54,827 bases of DNA from positions 1-54,827 of the IMG/VR virus record IMGVR_UViG_3300032282_002669, one strand, 5' to 3'. The first letter of the stretch is position 1. Each line of letters begins with the position of its first letter. Positions 43,171 through 50,098 of this stretch are shown piece after piece. The notes under the pieces are model-generated. The model worked only from the letters and a program-made list of their open reading frames with translations. It did no database searches and was not told the DNA's origin. Made by a program: the position numbers and the translations under genes. This DNA is from a virus.

Positions 43171-44114
43171 CCAGAGAACTGGCAAATAAAGGTTACAATA
43201 TTACCATAATTGACCAGAGGCGCCATATTGGCGGCAACTGTTATGATGAGATGGTTGATGGTGTTCTAGTTCATCGCTACGGTCCGCACATCCTACACAC
43301 AAACAACAGTAAAGTATTTGAATGGCTGTCCCAATACACCGAATGGATTCCATACCAACACAAAGTCAAAGCATACCATCAAGGACAATTTTTAACTTTA
43401 CCACCCAACCTAGAAACACAAAAAATTCTTGGTGATAAATTATTTGAAACTGTCTATGCACCTTATACTAAAAAGATGTGGGGCTTGCCATCCGAAAAAA
43501 TAGATGATACCATATTGAATCGTGTTAAAGTAAGAAATGACTTAAACGAACTATATTTTCCAAATGACAAGTATCAATATTTACCTAAAGGTGGATACAA
43601 AAAACTCTTTGATAACATATTGAATCATGAGAATATTAAAGTGTTATTAAATACCAAGTTTAAAAAAAAGATAGAAAAAGATTATGATTTTGTTTTTAAC
43701 TCTATGGCTATTGATGAGTATTATGATTATTGTTATGGAGAACTACCTTACAGGTCTATTAAGTTTCACTCTACCAAGATATCATATTTTAATATGCCAA
43801 CACCAGTAGTTAATTTTACTGACGATGGACCATATACTCGCATTACAAAATGGTCTTTATTTCCTGAACATGGTGCAGGTGAAAGATATACATTAGAAGA
43901 GCCTTGTGACTATAAAAACAATAATATGGAACGGTATTATCCAGTTAAAGATTCTGATGGTTTTAACAGAGAGATATATAATAAGTATAAGGACATAAAA
44001 AACGATAAGGTCCAGTTTATTGGTAGGTGTGGTCTATATGTCTATATTGATATGGATATGGCAATTAGTTCATCATTAGCAACAGTTGATAATTTTATTA
44101 AGGAACAAATATGA
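43113..44114 (+). CDS. glf: UDP-galactopyranose mutase
   Basis: A 333-residue flavoenzyme that interconverts UDP-galactopyranose and UDP-galactofuranose, the precursor of galactofuranose in surface glycans. Seen: FAD-binding ILVVGTGFSGSVIARELA, RRHIGGNCYDE, HRYGPHILHTNN, the substrate region KKMWGLPSEKIDDTI, LPKGGYKKLFDNIL, and the C-terminal FAD motif GRCGLYVYIDMDMAIS. Slightly shorter than most bacterial enzymes (about 365-390) but with all main motifs. The start lies inside the GT gene, without a good SD, so it depends on coupled translation. UDP-galactose must come from the host. Confidence 0.93.
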   Translation: METKRNILVVGTGFSGSVIARELANKGYNITIIDQRRHIGGNCYDEMVDGVLVHRYGPHILHTNNSKVFEWLSQYTEWIPYQHKVKAYHQGQFLTLPPNLETQKILGDKLFETVYAPYTKKMWGLPSEKIDDTILNRVKVRNDLNELYFPNDKYQYLPKGGYKKLFDNILNHENIKVLLNTKFKKKIEKDYDFVFNSMAIDEYYDYCYGELPYRSIKFHSTKISYFNMPTPVVNFTDDGPYTRITKWSLFPEHGAGERYTLEEPCDYKNNNMERYYPVKDSDGFNREIYNKYKDIKNDKVQFIGRCGLYVYIDMDMAISSSLATVDNFIKEQI

Positions 44115-44971
44115 AAAAGATTTTAATCATGGGTTTACCTGGTGCCGGAAAAACATTCTTGGCCGAAGCTCTCAAAAAATATTTAGAAGATAATGGTGAT
44201 ATTGAAAAGGTTAATCCATCCAGAATCTTAATGAAAGAAGCCCTCTATATTGACGAGGACGAATTTAAAATTAAAGTGAATTGGTTTAATGCCGATGAAG
44301 TTCGTAAAAAATATAATGATTGGGACTTTAGTGATACTGGTCGTATTCGTCAATCATTAAGAATGGCACAATTTGCTTTAGAATCTAATGGTGATTTTGT
44401 TATCTGTGATTTTGTGGCACCATTGGTAGAAATGCGTAACAACTTTAAAGCTGACTGGACTATTTGGGTTGACACAATTAAAGAAGGTCGTTATTCAGAT
44501 ACTAACAAAGCTTTCATTGAACCTGAAGTATATGATTTCCGTGTTACAGAACAAAATGCGGTCAAATGGGCTAAGTTTATTGGCGACCACATTTTAGAAA
44601 ATCGTAGACGTCCTAGATTCGATTGGCAAAAAGAAACCACTCAAATGTTGGGTAGATGGCAGCCATGGCATGATGGCCATCGTGCATTGTTTGAAAGAGC
44701 TTTGGCAAAAACAGGTCAAGTAATTATTCAAATTCGTGATTGCCAAGGATGGCAAGGTTCTAATCCTTTTGCCATCGAACAAGTCAAAAAATATATTCGT
44801 AGAGATTTAGATCCTTTGTTTCAAGGCCAATATGAGATCCAAGTGGTACCAAACATTGTAAACATTACTTATGGTCGTGATGTGGGTTATAAAATTGAAC
44901 AAGAAACCTTTGATGATAAAACTCATGCAATCTCCGCTACAAAGATTCGTAAAGAATTAGGCATTAAATAA
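44111..44971 (+). CDS. APS kinase-like P-loop domain fused to HxGH nucleotidyltransferase
   Basis: A 286-residue fusion. The N-terminal half (1 to about 170) has Walker A GLPGAGKT (8-15), NADEVRKKYNDWDFSDTGRI in the place of the APS-kinase DGDxxR region, CDFVAPLVEMRNNF and YSDTNKAFIEPEVYDFRV, the layout of phage-type adenylylsulfate kinases, which make PAPS. The C-terminal half (about 178-286) is an adenylyl/cytidylyltransferase: GRWQPWHDGH (181-190, HxGH) and ISATKIRKEL (from 274, the ISxTxxR motif); YGRDVGYKIE lies between. Whether it acts on sulfate, NMN or a sugar phosphate is not clear. PAPS would serve the sulfotransferase at 38805. ATGA overlap with glf; SD AAGGA. Confidence 0.8.
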   Translation: MKKILIMGLPGAGKTFLAEALKKYLEDNGDIEKVNPSRILMKEALYIDEDEFKIKVNWFNADEVRKKYNDWDFSDTGRIRQSLRMAQFALESNGDFVICDFVAPLVEMRNNFKADWTIWVDTIKEGRYSDTNKAFIEPEVYDFRVTEQNAVKWAKFIGDHILENRRRPRFDWQKETTQMLGRWQPWHDGHRALFERALAKTGQVIIQIRDCQGWQGSNPFAIEQVKKYIRRDLDPLFQGQYEIQVVPNIVNITYGRDVGYKIEQETFDDKTHAISATKIRKELGIK

Positions 44972-44973
44972 TA

Positions 44974-45032
44974 TTGTTGGATAGCAACTAAATACCAGTT
45001 TAAACTGAACTAGAATTATGGCTATCCAACAA
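44974..45032 (+). promoter_or_regulatory. 12-bp inverted repeat that can occlude the start codon of the 45018 gene, with internal late box
   Basis: TTGTTGGATAGC at 44974-44985 is perfectly complementary to GCTATCCAACAA at 45021-45032, which directly follows the ATG at 45018. Between them lie a CTAAATA late box (44988-44994) and a 12-base palindrome, CAGTTTAAACTG (about 44997-45008). In RNA reading through from the upstream enzyme genes, the pairing would bury the start region; RNA starting from the internal late box would lack the first arm. No U-run follows, so it is not a standard terminator. Confidence 0.5.
44988..44994 (+). promoter_or_regulatory. Candidate T4-type late promoter (CTAAATA)
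   Basis: CTAAATA 23 bases before the ATG at 45018, the same spacing as at other late boxes in this window, in the only gap between the enzyme cassette and the next fibre genes. Confidence 0.5.
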
Positions 45033-45650
45033 CTTCCATTAAATGGTCAAACAAAAATAATTAACGGCGTTAGTTATGTGTATACTGCCGCCAATAATAG
45101 TTGGACAGTAGGAACCACCGTTCCACCATCCACAGATATTGTTTATTCTGATAGTCTTTATATTAGTAGTAACAATGGTATTACCTTTTCAGATGGCACC
45201 AAACAAACCACGGCTACAGCTTTGGATGTTTGGCTTAGAGGTTATGCAAATGCATCTTTTAGTAAAGCCAATTCCGCAAACATATTGGCTCAAGCGGCAT
45301 ATACGCAAGCTAACACAGGAACTACATTAGCACAAGCAGCATTTAATGTGGCCAACAATGTTAGTGGTGGTACTGCACAAGATGGATTTGCCAGAATTGT
45401 GGCCAATACGGCTTCGGCCAATACCATTTATACACAAGGTGTTGATACTACACAAAACACTAGAATAACTATTATTGAAGGTATTAACACCACACAGAAT
45501 ACCAATATAACAATTATTCAAGGTGTAGATAATACACAAAATACAAATATCACTATTGCCAATAATGCAGCTCAAGCTGCTTTTGCACAAGCCAACAATA
45601 GTGCGACAACAGGAAAAGCTATTGCTATGGCAATGGTATTTGGAGGATAA
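45018..45650 (+). CDS. Short tail-fibre shaft/adaptor protein
   Basis: A 210-residue protein. N-terminal module (MAIQQLPLNGQTKIINGVSY, YTAANNSWTVGT) resembles those at 23818, 27138 and 29813. Then ISSNNGITFSDGTKQTTATA, KANSANILAQAAYTQANTG and 14-residue units (IIEGINTTQNTNIT, IIQGVDNTQNTNIT), ending NSATTGKAIAMAMVFGG. It has no SD better than a weak purine run, and its start region pairs with upstream sequence (see the inverted repeat). Heads a three-gene fibre set (45018-47410). Confidence 0.78.
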   Translation: MAIQQLPLNGQTKIINGVSYVYTAANNSWTVGTTVPPSTDIVYSDSLYISSNNGITFSDGTKQTTATALDVWLRGYANASFSKANSANILAQAAYTQANTGTTLAQAAFNVANNVSGGTAQDGFARIVANTASANTIYTQGVDTTQNTRITIIEGINTTQNTNITIIQGVDNTQNTNITIANNAAQAAFAQANNSATTGKAIAMAMVFGG

Positions 45651-45653
45651 AAA

Positions 45654-46028
45654 ATGGCAGCACCAAACATTGTAGCCGTAACATCAATTAATGGAAAATC
45701 GGCACTTTCTAGGCCAGCAAATACAAACACTTTTAGCATATTAACCAATACTGCAAGTTCTGGTCGTGTATACAAAATTAATACTATTGTATGTTCAAAC
45801 CATAACGGCACATTAACTACAGCTGCCAATGTTTATATAAATGATTCTGCAAACGGAGCAGGTAATAATATTGCATTAATTTATAATGTTTCAATACCTG
45901 CAACAGTTTCATTAATTGTTGTTGATAAATCCACATCATTTTATTTGGAAGAAAATAAATCTATAACAGTTTCTTCCGCAACCTCCAATGCAATATCTTT
46001 TACCGTAAGTTATGAAGATATTAGTTAA
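45654..46028 (+). CDS. Conserved small beta virion protein (SYEDIS family)
   Basis: A 124-residue protein: SSGRVYKINTIVCSNHNGT, VSIPATVSLIVVDKSTSFYL, EENKSITVSS, ending SYEDIS. The pattern is that of a family often found next to fibre or tail genes in phages; fold likely a beta sandwich, function not established. It has the same general layout as the 112-residue protein at 19650. Starts 3 bases after the shaft stop, with GGAGG just upstream as SD. Confidence 0.68.
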   Translation: MAAPNIVAVTSINGKSALSRPANTNTFSILTNTASSGRVYKINTIVCSNHNGTLTTAANVYINDSANGAGNNIALIYNVSIPATVSLIVVDKSTSFYLEENKSITVSSATSNAISFTVSYEDIS

Positions 46029-46030
46029 CC

Positions 46031-47410
46031 ATGAGTAATAGAAATTTTGGTGGTTTTATTACCACCGGTACCGTTTCAGCCAATTCTACATACGCTTCTG
46101 GTGTTTGGTCACTTTCTCAATATCTATATCAAAAATCCAATGGTTCGTGGCCAGGATCTCAATATTATTCTTTGTTTTCTGGTAATGCAACTTCTGTTAA
46201 TGAAAGTTCAAACACCACCTTTTATGCAAACACCATTAATATACCCAATAATACAACTGCATATTGGACAATAGAACACATTACAACCAGTGCAAATGAT
46301 TTTGTTGAAACTTCCAATTCTTTTGTAATTAGTAATAATACAGGTTCATTTATTGTTCGTACTGTTGGTGATTTAACAACCGAAGGATCTGAAAGCTTTC
46401 AGATAGCCATTAGGCAAGACAGTAATGTTGGCCAAATTTTAGCAACCAGTTCAATAATTACTTTAAATGATACTTCATTATCTCCATTACCAAGTATTAG
46501 TTTCTTACTTGTTGGTGCTGGCGGAAATTCATTTGGAAATTCTAATGGTAATTATTCTGGAGGCGCAGGTGGTGCAGGAGCATTTGAGGCCACAGGATTT
46601 ACAGGTTATGTTACAAGTAATACCTACACCGTTCAGATAGCTGCAGCTGGTGGCAGTTCTACTGTACTTTCTGGTACCTTTGATATATTAGGTAATACTG
46701 ACATGTATGGTACTGGTGGTGGTTATGGTGCATACAAGACTAATGCCGGAACAACTTTTGCCGGTTATAATGGTGGAGGAGGTGCAGTTTGGCCTACTTA
46801 CAACGGCAGTCGTTGGAACATGGATAGTAGTAGACAAGCTGGCGGATCAAGTGGCCAAAGTAGTGTTCAAAGTACATATAGTAGTCAATATCCTGGTGTA
46901 TTTAAAAATTATGGTGGTAATGGAGTAAATGGCCAATATTATAGTATTGAAGGATCATCAAATCTTGGTTCTTGGGCATGGGCTCATGGTGGAGGAGGAG
47001 GAGCTAGTGGCGTTGCTGCCAATACAACAGTAAATCTTGGCACAATCATTGCATATGTTGATGGTGGACCCGGCATGTCCAGCAATATTTCAGGAACACT
47101 ATCTTATTATGGTGGTGGCGGCGGTGGATATGGATATGGAGCCACCGGTGGTATTGAAAAATTTGGTGTTGGTGGATTAGGTGGAGGTGCCAATACGGCT
47201 GTTTATAATAGCACCCAAAACAATGGAGCTCCCAATACTGGAGGAGGATCAGCCGGCAGCGGACTTGGCGGAAGTGGAGTTGCTTATTTTAGATTTCCAG
47301 ATTCTCAGATATCTGCAAATACAACGGGTGGAGCAACTTCATATCTTTCTGGCACAGATTGTGTCGTTTATTTTTATTCATCCGGAACCATAAGGTTTTC
47401 TAGAAAATAA
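46031..47410 (+). CDS. Calx-beta + glycine-rich adhesin
   Basis: A 459-residue protein. N-terminal part FITTGTVSANSTYASGVWSL ... NGSWPG (about 8-50); Calx-beta-like domain about 55-150 (TTAYWTIEHITTSANDFVET, LTTEGSESFQIAIRQDSN); then a glycine-rich domain about 155-459 with clusters GGAGGAGAFEATG, YGTGGGYGAY, HGGGGGASGVAAN, YGGGGGGYGYGATGG, ending VYFYSSGTIRFSRK. Same Calx-beta base as the RCC1 heads but with a glycine-rich tip instead of a propeller, so the tip appears exchangeable. Probable receptor-binding tip. Confidence 0.8.
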   Translation: MSNRNFGGFITTGTVSANSTYASGVWSLSQYLYQKSNGSWPGSQYYSLFSGNATSVNESSNTTFYANTINIPNNTTAYWTIEHITTSANDFVETSNSFVISNNTGSFIVRTVGDLTTEGSESFQIAIRQDSNVGQILATSSIITLNDTSLSPLPSISFLLVGAGGNSFGNSNGNYSGGAGGAGAFEATGFTGYVTSNTYTVQIAAAGGSSTVLSGTFDILGNTDMYGTGGGYGAYKTNAGTTFAGYNGGGGAVWPTYNGSRWNMDSSRQAGGSSGQSSVQSTYSSQYPGVFKNYGGNGVNGQYYSIEGSSNLGSWAWAHGGGGGASGVAANTTVNLGTIIAYVDGGPGMSSNISGTLSYYGGGGGGYGYGATGGIEKFGVGGLGGGANTAVYNSTQNNGAPNTGGGSAGSGLGGSGVAYFRFPDSQISANTTGGATSYLSGTDCVVYFYSSGTIRFSRK

Positions 47411-47424
47411 CAAATGGAACAAGG

Positions 47425-47432
47425 TATAAATA
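47425..47432 (+). promoter_or_regulatory. T4-type late promoter (TATAAATA) for neck operon
   Basis: Perfect TATAAATA in the 42-base gap before gp13, 20 bases from the ATG, followed by a strong SD (TAGGAG, 47441-47446) 6 bases before the start. Confidence 0.65.
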
Positions 47433-47452
47433 CCTCAATATAGGAGATTACT

Positions 47453-48226
47453 ATGCCGGCCGTAACTAATAGAAGAACATTCAGAGATTATTGTTTAAGA
47501 AGATTGGGTTTCCCAGTCATCGAAATCAATATCGATGAGGACCAAATTGAGGACCGTATTGATGATGCGCTTCAATATTGGCAAGATTATCATTTTGATG
47601 GTCTACAAAAAGTTTATTACATTAAACAAATTGATGCAACAGATGTTACTAACAAATACTTAAATTTTGCAGAAGCCAAAGATTCAGGTAATAATGCATT
47701 AGAAATTGTTGGTGTAACCCGTGTATTTCCAATTCAAGACTCTCAGTCATCTGTTAATATGTTTGATTTGAGATATCAACTTCGTTTGAATGAATTGTAT
47801 GACTTTACTTCTGCATCATATATCAATTATACTCTGACACATCAACACTTACGTTCACTAGAACTATTATTTACTGGTGAAGTTCCTATTCGATTTCAAA
47901 GACATATGCAAAAACTGTTTATTGATTGGGGTTGGGGACATTCAGAAGCACCAGTTGGTAGTATTGTGGTTGCAGAATGTTGGGCAAATATTAATCCTAA
48001 TGTTTACAGCAAAGTATGGAATGACCGTTGGGTTAAAGAATATGCCACAGCATTAATCAAAAGAACTTGGGGAAACAATCTTAAAAAGTTTTCTGGTGTT
48101 CAATTACCTGGTGGTGTTACACTCAATGGTAAAGAAATTTTTGATGAAGCTACTATTGAAATTAAAGACCTAGAATCAGAAATGCAAGACAAGTATTCAT
48201 TACCTGTAGATTGGTACATGAACTAA
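47453..48226 (+). CDS. gp13: Neck protein gp13-like
   Basis: A 257-residue homologue of T4 gp13, one of the two neck proteins that close the filled head and receive the tail. The segment RRTFRDYCLRRLGFPVIEIN followed by DEDQIEDRIDDALQYWQDYH is diagnostic; SIVVAECWANINPN and VWNDRWVKEYATALIKRTWG also match. It is shorter than T4 gp13 (309 aa), as is usual outside T4. Own TATAAATA promoter and SD; directly followed by gp14, as in T4. Confidence 0.92.
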   Translation: MPAVTNRRTFRDYCLRRLGFPVIEINIDEDQIEDRIDDALQYWQDYHFDGLQKVYYIKQIDATDVTNKYLNFAEAKDSGNNALEIVGVTRVFPIQDSQSSVNMFDLRYQLRLNELYDFTSASYINYTLTHQHLRSLELLFTGEVPIRFQRHMQKLFIDWGWGHSEAPVGSIVVAECWANINPNVYSKVWNDRWVKEYATALIKRTWGNNLKKFSGVQLPGGVTLNGKEIFDEATIEIKDLESEMQDKYSLPVDWYMN

Positions 48227-48227
48227 C

Positions 48228-49112
48228 ATGGCAACATCACCATATTTTAATAATTATAAATCTCACGGCGAACAGAATTTAGTAGAAGATTTAATTGTTG
48301 AGTCCATTAAAATTATGGGCTTTGATGCATATTATCTTCCAAATGATAATGATGCTGCTCGTGATTTATTATATGGTGAAGATCCAGTTAAAAAATTTCA
48401 ATCGGCATTTCCTTTGGAAATGTATCTTTCTTCTGATCCAACCGATTATATTGGCCAAAAAGATATATTTACCAAATTTGGTTTAGAAATTAAAGACGAT
48501 GTGAATGTTTTGGTATCACGCAGAAGCTTTCAACAAAGGGTTCCACAAAACACGTTTACACGACCAAGAGAAGGCGATTTAATTTATGTGCCTTTCTTAA
48601 ATGGTACTGGTGAATTGTTTGAAATTAAATTTGCAGAACAATCAAAAGACTTCCATACACTAGGAAGAGTAGACCCATATTTTTACGAACTTAATTTGGA
48701 GAAATTTAAATACTCTCAAGAAATTATTGATACTGGTGTGGCGGAGATTGATTTGGTTGTTACTAATAATGCCTATACTCAAGCACTTCATATTGGTGCT
48801 GGCACAGGTAAATATCAAATTAAAGAAACCGTTTATCAAGTTGCTAGTTTAGTAAGTAATACATCTACTGCGGTTGCAATTGTTCAAAGTTGGATTCCAT
48901 CTTCAAACACATTGACAGTAACCAATATTGCTGGAGAATTTATTGTTGGCAAAGTTATTATTGGTAGTTCAAGTAACGCAAGATATGTTTTAACAACATT
49001 TAATCCTTTAGAAGATAATAGTTATAGTGAAACATATGACAACAATCATATTTCTGCCAGTGCAAATTCGATTGTTAATTTTTCTGAAATTAATCCATTT
49101 GGTAGTATATAA
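48228..49112 (+). CDS. gp14: Neck protein gp14-like
   Basis: A 294-residue homologue of T4 gp14. Diagnostic: SPYFNNYKSHGEQNLVEDLI, ESIKIMGFDAYYLPND, LLYGEDPVKKFQSAFPLEMY and QDIFTKFGLEIKDD-type sequence (here QKDIFTKFGLEIKDDVNV). The C-terminal part (about 190-262: QIKETVYQVASLVSN ... TLTVTNIAGEFIVGKVIIGS) is an extra beta module also found in gp8 and gp15 of this phage. Its stop overlaps the gp15 start (TAATG). With gp13 it forms the neck collar to which the tail joins. Confidence 0.92.
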   Translation: MATSPYFNNYKSHGEQNLVEDLIVESIKIMGFDAYYLPNDNDAARDLLYGEDPVKKFQSAFPLEMYLSSDPTDYIGQKDIFTKFGLEIKDDVNVLVSRRSFQQRVPQNTFTRPREGDLIYVPFLNGTGELFEIKFAEQSKDFHTLGRVDPYFYELNLEKFKYSQEIIDTGVAEIDLVVTNNAYTQALHIGAGTGKYQIKETVYQVASLVSNTSTAVAIVQSWIPSSNTLTVTNIAGEFIVGKVIIGSSSNARYVLTTFNPLEDNSYSETYDNNHISASANSIVNFSEINPFGSI

Positions 49113-50098
49113 TGTCCAATATAGCATACAATAGAGTTATTAGAAAATTAGTTATTGGTTTTGGTAACTTATTTAAAAATATAACTCTTGTTCGTTACAA
49201 TCCAGATTTATCGGAAGCACAAAGATTTCTTGTGCCTTTGGTCTATGCCACAAAAGAATACTATGTTCGTAGATTGGAAGACGATCCAAATTTGGATAAA
49301 AAAGTTCAAACAACTTTACCAAGAATGTCTTTTGAAATGTCTGGTTTAAATTACGACACAACTCGCAAACAAAACACCAATGTAAAATCTTTTGCAAAAA
49401 CAAGTACAGGAACAATTGCACAATACAATCCAGTTCCTTATAACTTTGATTTTAATCTTTACATCTATGTAAGAAATATTGAAGATGGCACACAAATTAT
49501 TGAACATATTCTTCCATTTTTTACACCAGATTATACAGTTAAATTAAATTTAATTCCTGAAATGGGTATAGTAAAAGAAGTGCCTGTTATTTTAAATTCT
49601 AGTTCACATGAAATTGAATATGAAGGCAATAAAGAAACCGAAACTAGAATGGTTATTTGGACACTAAACTTTACGGTTAAAGGTTTTATTTTTGGAAAAA
49701 CATCTGCAACCAGTTTAATTAAAAACTCAATTACAAACATTCTTGGTAATATTACAACAAATGATTTGGTTCAATTTGAAATGTCTAATAGTGGTATTGG
49801 AACATATCAAGAAGGTGAAATTGTCTATCAAGGATATTCAGCCAGCAATTCTCAAGCAACAGGCAAAGTGGTTTATTGGAATAACAATACATTACACCTT
49901 ACAAACATTAATGGTAATTTTGTATCTGATGTTCCTATTATTGGTGTTGTTTCAAATTCAAATTATACTTTTGTAAATTATCAAGTGTTACCACAAGCTT
50001 TAGCTAGTATTGATATTAAACCAAATCCACTTTCAGCTAATGCGACAAATAATTATACATATACTACCACAATAACAGAATTTCCGGATACACTATAA
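49112..50098 (+). CDS. gp15: Tail completion/sheath stabiliser gp15-like
   Basis: A 328-residue homologue of T4 gp15, which caps the tail tube and sheath and binds the neck. Diagnostic: FGNLFKNITLVRYNPD, VPLVYATKEYYVRRLEDDP, VQTTLPRMSFEMSGLNYDTT, YNFDFNLYIYVRNIEDGTQI, HILPFFTPDYTVKLNLIPEM. It is longer than T4 gp15 (272) because of a C-terminal beta module (about 225-295: YQEGEIVYQGYSASN, NTLHLTNINGNFVSDVPIIG). TAATG overlaps on both sides, so it is coupled to gp14 and to the fibre shaft gene that follows. Confidence 0.92.
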   Translation: MSNIAYNRVIRKLVIGFGNLFKNITLVRYNPDLSEAQRFLVPLVYATKEYYVRRLEDDPNLDKKVQTTLPRMSFEMSGLNYDTTRKQNTNVKSFAKTSTGTIAQYNPVPYNFDFNLYIYVRNIEDGTQIIEHILPFFTPDYTVKLNLIPEMGIVKEVPVILNSSSHEIEYEGNKETETRMVIWTLNFTVKGFIFGKTSATSLIKNSITNILGNITTNDLVQFEMSNSGIGTYQEGEIVYQGYSASNSQATGKVVYWNNNTLHLTNINGNFVSDVPIIGVVSNSNYTFVNYQVLPQALASIDIKPNPLSANATNNYTYTTTITEFPDTL

